From a virus, in the IMG/VR virus record IMGVR_UViG_3300029309_000412, positions 1-21,044 of that record: a stretch of 21,044 nucleotides of DNA, one strand, 5' to 3'. The translations under genes and the position numbers were made by a program. Each line of letters begins with the position of its first letter. Position 1 is the stretch's first letter. This document shows, piece after piece, positions 12,929-21,044 of the stretch. The notes under the pieces are model-generated. The model did not search any database. It had not been told where the DNA came from and was given only the letters and a program-made list of their open reading frames with translations.

Positions 12929-15900
12929 GTTCTATTCAACGATTCAGCCAAAGCCTGAGTAGCCGGATCTGTACCGAGAAGTGTCGGATCTACTTTTCTT
13001 TGCGGTGCAGGCCCAGACGACGTAGGCGCAACACCTCGAAGTTGGTTTAGATCTATCGTTGGTGCCGCAGGCGCGGGAGCTTGTACTTGTGGTGCAACAG
13101 ATCGCAACGCATCAATGTCTATCTTTTGGTATCTCTGGCTTGGACCGACCCGTGACTCTGGTAACAGTTTGGCGGCGTCTAGAAGAAAGTTCCCAAAACC
13201 TTTTCTGTATTCATTGATATCTGTATATGGAATCTCTTCCATCGGAGTGATTTTTCTAAGATCGTTGTATCTGGCAAGATCTCTTTGAAAGTCTGTTGAT
13301 ATCGGAGTGATGTATAACTTACCATCCATAATAGATCCGACCTCGGCCTTACCCATTCCGGCACCACGCAGAGCATTAGCTATGTCATCAGCAGGCGTTC
13401 CCAACTCTTCCGCGACTTTGATTGAGTTGTAAATCAAGTTTTGAAAACGTTGTTGATCTTCCACGTAATCTTTGTACGCCTGCAACTTTTCTGCTGCGGT
13501 ATAATCAGGTGCTCTAAGGATCGAACCCATTGCGGCTCTTGAGTCATTACGAAGCTGTTGATATTCTTCTGCATTATATCCCAAACTCTGAACACCACTT
13601 ACTTTCATCGGTGTAAAACCTGTAACCAGACGAGCAAACTCTGCATTGAAATCTACGTCGTCTCCAGTTACCGCTGCGGGTGTGCCAGTAAGAGACCTTA
13701 GTAACTTACCTTTTCTAGGTCTTCCGTTTCTCTCTTCTGCCATCTCCAACCAGTATCGAGGAGCGAGACCCTCTAATACGTGCCACGTTCCTTTTACAAA
13801 CGCCTCTCCCCTTGTATCACTCTTTCTGTATACCTTTGATCCAGTGGATGTAACACCGTTACGACCAACAGCTAAATAGTCTGGAAGTACAGTTCTAAGT
13901 CTGTCGTAGATGATTGTTTCTGAACCAAACGGGTCTGCAAACTTTTCAAATCCCGCAGCCATGGCGGCATCCATAAGTTGTTTGGCTTCGCTTTTACCCA
14001 ATCTTCCGGCTTCGTTGTACGCTTGCAAGCCTGATCTGATCGCCTCTGTAATGTATCCGTATGGATTGTGATAGGACTGGTTAACAACTTCGATGTTACC
14101 TTTGTTGTCATTTTCAAGAACGATGAAGTTACCACCCTTGGCAAAATCTGGTACACTTGCTTCGATTGCCGCCATCTCTGCGTCTGTGGTTCCTGTAAGT
14201 TTTTGAGAAAACTTGGTTAGTCCCTTCGGCGCTGCAACAGCAACAGCAAGACTATTCGTTAGTCTTTGCGCCCCGATACCTCTAATTTGTTTTTCAAAGA
14301 TGTCGATTGAAGCAAGAGCTTGTTCTCTTGTTCGACCTTTACCCATTTGATCCACAATGATTGAATCTCTCTGTGCAGGAGCTATTTCAAAAGAAAGTTC
14401 TTTCAGCCCCCGGTCAAGGATGTTGTATCCGTTTCTAAAGTTCTCAGAGGCAAAGGATGTAAAGTTACCAAAGATAGGCACACGGTCAAGAAATCGAAGA
14501 GCTTCTGGAATACGGTCATACATCGGCATCGTATCTTTAACGATGTTGATAGCACTCCCATCGAGCAATCCAAACTTGGAGATGCCAAGCTGACCTGTGG
14601 ACGGTCTGACAAGTCCCGCTTGTTCCATAGCTTCGTAAAGAAACTTATTGCTTTGATTCAAACCAGACTTAGCAAAAGCATTCCCTAGCTTGTTTCTCTC
14701 TCCCATGTAAGCCAACGCTTTGAAGAACGCATCAGATTCGCCGTATATCTTTTCAGCAAACCGCATGAACGGAACAACATCTTCAAAACCTTGAATACCT
14801 TTTGCTAACACACCACCGGCCTTTAAATCTTTCCCCGCAGCTTGATATTCTTTCAAGGATCTGAAGATAACACTACTGTCTCTCAATCCCGAATGGTTGA
14901 GAATGTCAGCAAGGCGTCGAACCTCATCGTCACCTAAATCACCAAGACCTTTTGTGAAAACCTCAAACGCATCCATAAAGTCTAGGTTTCTTTGAACGTT
15001 TCCGTTCATCATCAACATCTGAAAGTTACCAGTGATGTTTCTAACCTGGGTTGTAGGACTTGGAACAATCGCCATCTTTTGTGAGAACGCTCGGATCTGT
15101 TGGAAGATACCTACGATTTCGCTGCTAGGAGAAAGGTTTAACGGCTCATGCAAAGCACGATATGTTTCTGGAGAAACCCATTGACCAGTAAGATCTCCAT
15201 ACCTACCACCAAATATACTAAGAGATTCATCAACAACACCTGTTTCTGGATCAGCCCCTAACTTGACGTAGTTACTAGTATCCAACGACTTCTCAAGTCT
15301 CAGTATTTCTTCAGTAATTTCACCCACATCTGTTGCACCTGCTTTTTGACCAATTGAATCAAAAAGTCCTGACACGGGATTTTCTTTTGGAGCGTCAACG
15401 TATCTAAATCCTGATCGCATAGCTTGGTTTCTTGCGTCTATTTCAGGTTTTGTCGGAACTCGAACAACGGAGGGTCTAGCATTGCCTCCTATGATATCAT
15501 TTATAGTTTCTTGTGATATGTCCCTAGCCAAAGGTGATTTAAGAATTGAGGAATATAGCTCCGCAGCGGAACTTGTTTTGGCTATATCTGATGTTGTTCT
15601 AACATATGCTTCAAGTGGATCAGTCACCTCTCCCATGAGAGTTCTTAGTTTTGGAGATTTGTTTATTAACTCATTTCGTTTTATCAACATGTCCTCAACA
15701 ACAGAGAGCCTGTTGACATCTTTAGCAAAAAGCCCTCCTTCTTTACCCTCTTTGAAACCTTGTATAATTTTTCCCAAAACAATATCTGGATCTACGCTGT
15801 CATCTATAACAGCAGGCAAATAAATAGATTCGTTAACTATTTTTTCTGCTTCTTTTCTTATGTACGCTTCTGATTTTCCAACATTTTCTGCATTATCAAA

Positions 15901-17472
15901 TATGTTGTTAGCAATCTCATCAACTGCTTCTATGTATTCTTTTGATTTAACACCGCCTCTTTTGAAGAAACCTCTTAAAAAATTTTCTGGGTTTTCTTTG
16001 GCTTCAAAAATACGTCTCAAATACCCTTCGCCTGCGGCGTTGGTTTCTTTGATTACACTTATCGCATCTAGTGCCGCTTTCTTTCTGTTGCCAGGACCAA
16101 GAACCGAGACTTCTCTCTCTAGCCTACCTAACAAAAAATCTTGCAAATCGGCACGAGAGTCCAACATCTTGTCCGCAGCTTCTCTGACCTTGGCACCATA
16201 TTTTATTTGGAACTTCTCACCCTGCATTGCAAAATCAAATGGCTTTCCTTTCTCTTGTCCAAACTGAAAACGCAAGTAAGCGTCCAGATCGTTCCGTAGT
16301 TCTGTGGCTTCTGGTTTTGTTTTCTGCCAGAACTTTGTTTGTTTTAAAACGTTATTGGTTGCGGAATGGAATTGATCCATGGCGTCCAGTGCTTTTCTCT
16401 GTAAGCCGTCACCTTTGTCTACGGTGTCTCTAATTCCTTGAATCAATACAGGATCGGCACCACCTGTGGTTGTGAAGTACCTAGCAAGTTTTGCCCCTGC
16501 TTTATCTGTAACAGGTTTTATTTTTGTCTTTCCTTTAGCAAACAGGTTAGCGGCATAGGTGTCTGCCACTTGTTCACCAAGAACATCTGAAGCTTTTCTG
16601 ATTACTTCCGCTGTTTTCCTTGTTCCATAGGACAACGGCGTTGAAACATATGGACTACGAACCGCAGCTTGGGCACCAAAGAATCCTGCATCCAATAATC
16701 CTGAAAGTGCGGCTATCTCTGTGCCTCTTTTTAATTTGTTAGACAGAACTCGATTTGCGTTGTCTCTACCTTTATGATTGTCGTATTGCTCTGTCTGCAA
16801 GAAGTCAGGGAGTACATCGAACTGGTCAGAAAGAGAAGGACGAGAGTCTGGAGAAGTTAAAAACTCAGTGCCGAAATGGTAAGCGGCACCGATTCCACCT
16901 GTTGCAATTCCTCTTTTGATTGTTTCTTTTGACACAAGAGGAGCATCACTAGCAAACAAACGTTGTCCCGTTTTGCTTCTACCAAACTTTTGTACCGCTC
17001 GTCCGACTTGGCTTGCTGCGTCTGGAACTACTGCTCCTGCTTTTTGCCCTTTTGCCGCTTTTTGAGCTATTCTTAAATATCTAAAAAGAGGAATTAGTTT
17101 TATTCCCTCTTCTGTAGCGAGTTGAGAAATGTTTCCCGCAGCGGTTTCTGGTCTGTACGGTTCAAGCATGTAGTCAAAAGCTTTAGTTGTAGGAGCCGTC
17201 AGATTTGTCCCAAACTGCCTGTCAACCAAAGCTGTTGTTGTTTCTGAAATCCCTTGTAACAATGCTGTTGGGGCTGCGATTATACCCTTGCCGATATCCA
17301 CCGCTGTGCGAGGGCTTTTCTTTATACCCGCAATAAATTTTTCACCCAAAGAACGTTTGGGTGCCGCTTCTTTCAAAGCGTTCAAATCTATCCCACCGCT
17401 AGATGGTTTTGTTTCTTCTGTTTTTTGTTTTGGGGCTGCTGACCTAAGAGCCTCAAGATCTATCTCTGCCAC
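12925..17472 (-). CDS. Giant putative virion/ejection protein, 1515 aa
   Basis: A long uninterrupted reading frame starts at GTG (17472) with AGGAG six bases upstream. No catalytic family is recognised. It is mostly helical, with alanine- and leucine-rich segments and several amphipathic or weakly hydrophobic stretches (for example IGKGIIAAPTALLQGI near the N-terminus). A PSPTTQVRNITGN segment resembles ones seen in large phage internal or polyvalent proteins. The N-terminus has two IDLxxLRxxAP motifs (residues 4-14 and 28-38) and the C-terminus two more (1451-1461 and 1473-1483), the last pair in a Pro/Ala-rich linker. Size, composition and position at the end of a minus-strand structural run suggest an internal virion or DNA-ejection protein. 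This is inference. It converges on polA with overlapping stops and no terminator between them. Confidence 0.8.
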   Translation of the reverse strand: MAEIDLEALRSAAPKQKTEETKPSSGGIDLNALKEAAPKRSLGEKFIAGIKKSPRTAVDIGKGIIAAPTALLQGISETTTALVDRQFGTNLTAPTTKAFDYMLEPYRPETAAGNISQLATEEGIKLIPLFRYLRIAQKAAKGQKAGAVVPDAASQVGRAVQKFGRSKTGQRLFASDAPLVSKETIKRGIATGGIGAAYHFGTEFLTSPDSRPSLSDQFDVLPDFLQTEQYDNHKGRDNANRVLSNKLKRGTEIAALSGLLDAGFFGAQAAVRSPYVSTPLSYGTRKTAEVIRKASDVLGEQVADTYAANLFAKGKTKIKPVTDKAGAKLARYFTTTGGADPVLIQGIRDTVDKGDGLQRKALDAMDQFHSATNNVLKQTKFWQKTKPEATELRNDLDAYLRFQFGQEKGKPFDFAMQGEKFQIKYGAKVREAADKMLDSRADLQDFLLGRLEREVSVLGPGNRKKAALDAISVIKETNAAGEGYLRRIFEAKENPENFLRGFFKRGGVKSKEYIEAVDEIANNIFDNAENVGKSEAYIRKEAEKIVNESIYLPAVIDDSVDPDIVLGKIIQGFKEGKEGGLFAKDVNRLSVVEDMLIKRNELINKSPKLRTLMGEVTDPLEAYVRTTSDIAKTSSAAELYSSILKSPLARDISQETINDIIGGNARPSVVRVPTKPEIDARNQAMRSGFRYVDAPKENPVSGLFDSIGQKAGATDVGEITEEILRLEKSLDTSNYVKLGADPETGVVDESLSIFGGRYGDLTGQWVSPETYRALHEPLNLSPSSEIVGIFQQIRAFSQKMAIVPSPTTQVRNITGNFQMLMMNGNVQRNLDFMDAFEVFTKGLGDLGDDEVRRLADILNHSGLRDSSVIFRSLKEYQAAGKDLKAGGVLAKGIQGFEDVVPFMRFAEKIYGESDAFFKALAYMGERNKLGNAFAKSGLNQSNKFLYEAMEQAGLVRPSTGQLGISKFGLLDGSAINIVKDTMPMYDRIPEALRFLDRVPIFGNFTSFASENFRNGYNILDRGLKELSFEIAPAQRDSIIVDQMGKGRTREQALASIDIFEKQIRGIGAQRLTNSLAVAVAAPKGLTKFSQKLTGTTDAEMAAIEASVPDFAKGGNFIVLENDNKGNIEVVNQSYHNPYGYITEAIRSGLQAYNEAGRLGKSEAKQLMDAAMAAGFEKFADPFGSETIIYDRLRTVLPDYLAVGRNGVTSTGSKVYRKSDTRGEAFVKGTWHVLEGLAPRYWLEMAEERNGRPRKGKLLRSLTGTPAAVTGDDVDFNAEFARLVTGFTPMKVSGVQSLGYNAEEYQQLRNDSRAAMGSILRAPDYTAAEKLQAYKDYVEDQQRFQNLIYNSIKVAEELGTPADDIANALRGAGMGKAEVGSIMDGKLYITPISTDFQRDLARYNDLRKITPMEEIPYTDINEYRKGFGNFLLDAAKLLPESRVGPSQRYQKIDIDALRSVAPQVQAPAPAAPTIDLNQLRGVAPTSSGPAPQRKVDPTLLGTDPATQALAESLNRT
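13024..13122 (-). repeat. C-terminal pair of IDLxxLRxxAP peptide motifs
   Basis: Two copies, IDIDALRSVAP (13122-13090) and IDLNQLRGVAP (13056-13024), are separated by a Pro/Ala linker. With the N-terminal pair, the consensus is I-D-[LI]-x-x-L-[RK]-x-[AV]-A-P. Confidence 0.85.
17359..17463 (-). repeat. N-terminal pair of IDLxxLRxxAP peptide motifs
   Basis: Two copies, IDLEALRSAAP (17463-17431) and IDLNALKEAAP (17391-17359), are separated by a Lys/Glu/Ser linker. The same motif recurs at the other end of the protein. It looks like a short amphipathic docking helix followed by a Pro cap. Confidence 0.85.
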
Positions 17473-17481
17473 ACGAGACTC

Positions 17482-18774
17482 CTAGTCGTAAAACTTCAAG
17501 GCACCTTTTTTACTCAACTCCAACAAGACATTTTGATCTTGAAGGTTCATGCCCTCTTCAACTTGACTCATATCCACTTCAGCAATGACTACTGGTTGCC
17601 CGTCAACAATCATACTTATTTTACCCGTTGCGGCATCAACAGTAGGCACACCTTCTGTCACTGGTGTTTTGCCAGAGGTAGAAGGAGACGTTACATTAGG
17701 CATTGAACCTCCCGCTGCCTCTACTTCTTTAGCTTTTCTTACTAGGTTTGGATAGCTTTCTGCGATGTCATCCAGAGCTGCGGGTAAATTATTGTTGTTC
17801 GTTCCCATGGCAGTAGTAAGAAGTTTTTCAAAAAACTCACCTTCGTCAGTTCCATACCATGCATTTGGATTTACTGGATCTACTGCATCAGCAGCAATCT
17901 TGGCTTTCGCCAGTTCCATCTCTGTCTCTGCTCTTCGAGTCTCTGTATCACGAGCAAAGGTCAGTCCTTCCACTGCGGCGTCAGCTATGCGTTTACCGGC
18001 TGTTGGTCTTAGCTCCTCACCAGTCTGAGGGTTTACATAGTTACCACCAATCGCACCCGCTAGTTTGGCACCAAAGATAGCTTTGTTTAGTTGGTCTACT
18101 TCAGCTTCCGCCGGAACACGTTCTATGCCTAAATCTTGAGCAACCTTACGAAGGTCATCGCCCTTATCGCCTGTCTGCATTTCCTTGGGCAAGCTCTCGT
18201 TTATTATTTCTTCCGCTGCCTTTTCAGGATCTTTCAAAGTTTCCTTTGCGTCTTTGACTTTCTTTGTAGCATCTGGCTTGCCCAACTCTTCAGGGTCTTT
18301 TGATGTCAAAGCTTTCTGCCCAAGTTCAAACATCTTATTGTAAACGAAGGACACAGGAGCGGTTATGGCATCTGTCATGCCACCAAGAAACATTTTCTTT
18401 ACACCTGGTTTCTGTGTTGGTTGTGGCCTCGGTTGCTGCCTAGACTGTGCCATGGGTTGCGGCCTTGGTTGCGATTGCCCTGTCTGTGGTATTCCCGCGA
18501 TATTAGGAATGGGTCTAGAAGGTGGGAGCATGGACGCTGCACCTTGTGACATGGGCATAGATGTCGGTTGTGTTGTGCTTGGAAGAACAACAGGTCGTCG
18601 CATAGCAGCTACCTGCATCAACTCAGGAGAAGAAGCCATGATTCCACTGACTTGAGACGTTTCTTTCTCTGGCATGGCGGCGATACCACCCATCTCTCGT
18701 AGTCTATCTCTGGCCTTGTTTACAAATAGCTTTCTGTTGAAAACGTTTTGTTCTGGAATCTCTCGTTCTCTCAT
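17482..18774 (-). CDS. Putative virion-associated Pro/Gln-rich protein, 430 aa
   Basis: The ATG follows AGGTAGG on the minus strand. The N-terminal region carries GIMASSPELMQ, a segment type I associate with structural-cluster proteins of marine phages. It is followed by a low-complexity Pro/Gln/Arg stretch (residues about 60-125, with repeated RPQP units such as QPRPQPMAQSRQQPRPQPTQ). Next come a charged helical zone (EELGKPDATKKVKDAKETLK) and a probable coiled coil (TRRAETEMELAKAKIAADAV). No enzyme motif or signal peptide is seen. It lies six bases after the DxxGN-repeat gene and ten bases before the giant gene, so all belong to one transcript. An internal or scaffold-like virion role is inferred from composition and context. 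Confidence 0.75.
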   Translation of the reverse strand: MREREIPEQNVFNRKLFVNKARDRLREMGGIAAMPEKETSQVSGIMASSPELMQVAAMRRPVVLPSTTQPTSMPMSQGAASMLPPSRPIPNIAGIPQTGQSQPRPQPMAQSRQQPRPQPTQKPGVKKMFLGGMTDAITAPVSFVYNKMFELGQKALTSKDPEELGKPDATKKVKDAKETLKDPEKAAEEIINESLPKEMQTGDKGDDLRKVAQDLGIERVPAEAEVDQLNKAIFGAKLAGAIGGNYVNPQTGEELRPTAGKRIADAAVEGLTFARDTETRRAETEMELAKAKIAADAVDPVNPNAWYGTDEGEFFEKLLTTAMGTNNNNLPAALDDIAESYPNLVRKAKEVEAAGGSMPNVTSPSTSGKTPVTEGVPTVDAATGKISMIVDGQPVVIAEVDMSQVEEGMNLQDQNVLLELSKKGALKFYD

Positions 18775-18780
18775 GTTTAC

Positions 18781-19992
18781 CTACCTGTTTATCAGACCAC
18801 CGAGGATAGACCCTCCGCCATATTGCTGTTGATATGCACCAAGACCCTGTGCCCCTGCAACTGTGCTACCTAATACGTTTTGTTCTGGTTTAGCACCCAA
18901 AGTAAAACCAGAAGCCGGAGTTCCTCTCGTTGCTGTTGCAAAGATGTTAGCCATCGAACCAAATCGAGTAAACGGTTCATACGCTTGTTCAATCGCACTC
19001 TGTCTTTGAACATCATACTCAGCTTGCATTTGTGATTGTTCTATGCCACCAACGTTCATAAGGTTTGAAACGTCTTTATAACCGAGGTTTTGTGCCAACT
19101 GACCAAGTCCCGCTTGCGCTGTGCCCAACCCTTGAAACAACTGTGCTCCCGTTTGTCCTCGTTTCTGTGCATTCTCAAAAGCACTCGCAGCTTGTTGTTG
19201 CGCTCCGCTGAAAGCAGCAGATCGTAACTGTGCTCCCGTTCTGGCTTTACGGTCATCCGCTGCACGTTGTATCTCTTGCTCTGCTATCTCAGCACGAGAT
19301 CCACCAAAAGCACCAGAACCCACCGCTCGAGCAGCTTGTCTTGCTCTCTCTTGTGTAGCTTGTCTTTGTATGTCTTGTTCAGTGGTGTCTATGACCTGTT
19401 CAACAAACGGATCGTAAAAGTCTTTGTATCCACCAACTCTACGTTCTACGGCTTGCCCTGTTTCTGGATCTACGTCCATGATTGGATTACCTTGATAGTC
19501 ACGGACAACCTGACCTCTTGGATCATACCGACCAAGTGACCCCTCAAGTGTACCAACCCCTGTTTCATAGGTGCCCTTGGCTTCTTCCATCAAAGGTGCA
19601 TATGCGCCGATGCCCTGTATACCAAGCTGTATCGCTTGTTGTTGGGCAGGCGTAAGAGGCATGATGTCTGGACGAGGAACGCCACCTATAACCTCTTGAA
19701 TAGGCTGACCACGAGCGTCAAGAATCAAGTTACCAGAATTATCTCTCTTGTATACAGGATTGCCGTCTGCATCAAACTGTGGCTGTCCAAGGAGCGGGGA
19801 TCGAGAAGCTATACCCCCAGGCACAGATCGTGTGACCGGGTTGCCCTCGTCATCAAGAACTGGATTACCCTCTTCGTCTAAAACGGGTTGTTGTTCTGTT
19901 CTATATATGTTTGATAAAAGATCTTTGACAAACCGCTCTTGGTACTCCGGCATCAATTGCAGTTGTGCGGAGGTGATAATTTGTTCAGACAT
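18781..19992 (-). CDS. Putative virion protein with DxxGNPV repeats, 403 aa
   Basis: Residues 37-186 hold about eight D-x-x-G-[NQ]-x-[VIL] units (DEEGNPV, DDEGNPV, DADGNPV, DNSGNLI, DARGQPI, DPRGQVV, DYQGNPI and a longer DPETGQAV), likely beta-hairpin turns. Residues about 200-330 are an Ala/Gln-rich helical domain with SGAFGGSRAEIAEQE, a segment type common in phage structural or internal proteins. The C-terminus is Gly/Gln-rich and ends in QQQYGGGSILGGLINR. The ATG overlaps the preceding stop (TAATG on the minus strand). A tail, adhesin-like or injected-protein role fits, but the family is not firmly recognised. Confidence 0.75.
   Translation of the reverse strand: MSEQIITSAQLQLMPEYQERFVKDLLSNIYRTEQQPVLDEEGNPVLDDEGNPVTRSVPGGIASRSPLLGQPQFDADGNPVYKRDNSGNLILDARGQPIQEVIGGVPRPDIMPLTPAQQQAIQLGIQGIGAYAPLMEEAKGTYETGVGTLEGSLGRYDPRGQVVRDYQGNPIMDVDPETGQAVERRVGGYKDFYDPFVEQVIDTTEQDIQRQATQERARQAARAVGSGAFGGSRAEIAEQEIQRAADDRKARTGAQLRSAAFSGAQQQAASAFENAQKRGQTGAQLFQGLGTAQAGLGQLAQNLGYKDVSNLMNVGGIEQSQMQAEYDVQRQSAIEQAYEPFTRFGSMANIFATATRGTPASGFTLGAKPEQNVLGSTVAGAQGLGAYQQQYGGGSILGGLINR
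19435..19884 (-). repeat. DxxGN repeat region within virion protein
   Basis: This segment encodes the degenerate DxxGNPV units. The first two (PVLDEEGN and PVLDDEGN) are direct 24-bp neighbours and nearly identical at DNA level. Later units are spaced irregularly. Confidence 0.75.
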
Positions 19993-20741
19993 TACGCTCT
20001 CCTCTCAAACCTATTCATCATCTTGTACATCTCAGCAGCCCCCTTTGCTCGGTTGCCACCGCCTGCACCTTTTACCGCATCCGCTGTCATGACAAACTCG
20101 CCGTCTGAGAGTCGTGCTTCCTGCACTCTGCCACCATCTTGGTAGATCGCTGCGGGTATTGAATCGCTTGTGCCTGTCCCTGGACCAGAGATCATGCCGC
20201 CTGTTGCGGCTCCAATGATACCACCTCGTGCAGCAGCCATTACGGGGGTTCCTTGGTAGTTAGGTGCTCTCTCGCCTTTTGCTAATTGATCTTTTTGTAA
20301 TTGAGTAAGAGGAGTGGGTTTTGGTTCACCCATCTGTACCAATCCAGAAAGGATTAGGTTCTCCATGCTCAGTCCACCAAGACCGCCCATTTGAGCACCT
20401 GTCTGAGCAGCCGTTTGAGCAGCCGGAGCAAGACCTGATCCTGCGGGAACACCCTGACCTAGGCCACCCACCATTTTTCCTATTGGTGATTGAGTAGCCA
20501 TTTTTTGTGCCGCTGCAAACTTACCTGAAAGACCTTGCATACCCGCAGCAGATGCTGCATTGCTTGCGAATCCCGCCACTCCAGGGATAGATCCAAGGCC
20601 ATAACCCATAAGCCCTGCTTTCAAAGCGTCCCCTATGTTGCCACCAGAAGCAAGCGATCCGATCCCAGAACCAAGAGCCGCGCCTAACGGACCACCATAC
20701 GCTAGTCCTACTAAACCTCCGATTGCAGATATTAAACTCAT
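19992..20741 (-). CDS. Glycine-zipper putative virion protein, 249 aa
   Basis: The first 50 residues are a Gly/Ala-rich hydrophobic stretch (GGLVGLAYGGPLGAALGSG) of glycine-zipper type that could insert in or cross a membrane. A long Ala/Gly/Gln linker follows. The C-terminus has YQDGGRVQEARLSDGEFVMT, then ADAVKGAGGGN and a final basic helix (MYKMMNRFERRA). The DGEFVMTADAV block is a familiar conserved ending of structural-cluster proteins in cyano- and other marine phages. Both ends use TAATG overlaps. A role as a small internal or channel-forming ejection protein is plausible because a membrane-active stretch precedes structural motifs, but this is inference. Confidence 0.75.
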   Translation of the reverse strand: MSLISAIGGLVGLAYGGPLGAALGSGIGSLASGGNIGDALKAGLMGYGLGSIPGVAGFASNAASAAGMQGLSGKFAAAQKMATQSPIGKMVGGLGQGVPAGSGLAPAAQTAAQTGAQMGGLGGLSMENLILSGLVQMGEPKPTPLTQLQKDQLAKGERAPNYQGTPVMAAARGGIIGAATGGMISGPGTGTSDSIPAAIYQDGGRVQEARLSDGEFVMTADAVKGAGGGNRAKGAAEMYKMMNRFERRA

Positions 20742-20974
20742 TATGTTTCTCCTGAAATAGGTTCTGGTGCGGTAACTGTAATAGCCGTATGTCTTTTAGT
20801 TTCTCCTGTCCAAGACTTTCCGCAATCAGGACACGTCCCATCTGGATATGATGCCACTTCTTCGGGCGTATCCACAACATTATTACAATGGTGGCATTGT
20901 AGTTTATCAACTGATGTAGAAGGTCTAAATTTAGAACCATCCCCTATTACTATAATATGTTCATCATCGCTCAT
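20741..20974 (-). CDS. Small zinc-ribbon protein, 77 aa
   Basis: CHHC (about residues 27-30) and CPDC (about 48-51), separated by roughly 17 residues, form a classic zinc ribbon that binds one Zn(II). Flanking regions are short and charged or Thr-rich (SDDEHIIVIGDGSKF; TAITVTAPEPISGET). The start overlaps the stop of the upstream gene (ATGA) and the stop overlaps the next start (TAATG). Its place in a structural operon suggests a virion-assembly or minor virion protein, but zinc ribbons are too generic to assign a job. Confidence 0.75.
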   Translation of the reverse strand: MSDDEHIIVIGDGSKFRPSTSVDKLQCHHCNNVVDTPEEVASYPDGTCPDCGKSWTGETKRHTAITVTAPEPISGET

Positions 20975-21044
20975 GTTGTGCTCACTGTTACTGATCCGAC
21001 TGTCCCCGTGCCTTGAGATCCACGAAGAAAAGCGGAGTGGGTTA
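20971..21044 (-). CDS. 3' end of a further minus-strand gene (partial)
   Basis: Entering from the right edge, one minus-strand frame reads THSAFLRGSQGTGTVGSVTVST and one more Thr, then TGA at 20973-20971. This overlaps the zinc-ribbon start as ATGA. The Gly/Thr/Ser/Val beta-strand-like ending resembles a tail or virion protein C-terminus. The remainder lies outside the window. Confidence 0.6.
   Translation of the reverse strand, partial: THSAFLRGSQGTGTVGSVTVSTT

Noticed and set aside
12922-12965. CGGCTA...TAGCCG inverted repeat across the polA/giant-gene junction as a terminator
   Set aside because: The stem is only 6 bp with a 32-base loop and no U tract, which is easily expected by chance.
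13646-13879. Plus-strand ORFs opposite the giant minus-strand gene (several of 65-135 aa)
   Set aside because: They lack RBS and recognisable motifs and are Ser/Pro/Leu-rich, as expected for antisense shadows of a long coding frame.
1-21044. CRISPR array, tRNA gene or attachment site
   Set aside because: No regularly spaced direct repeats, cloverleaf-like sequences or att-like duplications were seen by eye.

Overview
The window is part of a tailed double-stranded DNA bacteriophage genome (or a prophage or metagenomic phage contig). The evidence is very tight gene packing with many ATGA or TAATG stop/start overlaps, a phage-type replication block (archaeo-eukaryotic primase, SF1 helicase, family A DNA polymerase, SSB-like protein), and a long opposite-strand block of repetitive Ala/Gly/Gln-rich proteins typical of virion components. 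There are no rRNA, tRNA, ribosomal-protein or integrase genes. The polymerase has leucine at the position equivalent to E. coli Phe762, a variant known from marine virioplankton. A marine proteobacterial host is therefore plausible, but that is inference.

Layout. (1) 3-4228, plus strand: a run of small early-type genes. It includes a winged-helix protein, a zinc-ribbon protein, a TIM-barrel-like protein with tRNA-guanine-transglycosylase (TGT/DpdA-like) motifs, a VUT/YhhQ-type queuosine-precursor transporter that overlaps it by ATGA, and a terminal HTH protein. A strong GC hairpin at 4233-4251 closes the run. (2) 4325-5985, minus strand: a two-gene island with a SNF2-type helicase and a 73-aa protein. 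(3) 6059-12928, plus strand: the replication operon, in the order coiled-coil protein, SSB-like protein, primase, AlpA-like HTH, UvrD-like helicase, DUF6378-like protein, DNA polymerase A. (4) 20971-12925, minus strand: probable virion genes read toward the polymerase. They comprise the C-terminus of an unknown protein, a zinc-ribbon protein, a glycine-zipper protein, a DxxGN-repeat protein, a Pro/Gln-rich protein and a 1515-aa giant protein.

The most interesting proposal is the coupled TGT-like and VUT transporter pair at 2266-3461. Transport of a 7-deazaguanine precursor (preQ0/preQ1) plus a transglycosylase-like enzyme would form a minimal scavenging route to 7-deazaguanine-modified phage DNA, without the preQ0 biosynthesis genes found in other modified phages. 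Other notable signals are SSB-type EIPF tails on both the SSB-like protein and the primase, an IDLxxLRxxAP motif present twice at each end of the 1515-aa protein, and two convergent genes that share one CTAG palindrome as both stop codons.

The primase, SF1 helicase, SSB-like protein and PolA together look like a nearly self-sufficient replisome. No DnaB-type replicative helicase, terminase, portal or capsid gene is in view. Both ends of the window cut through genes.
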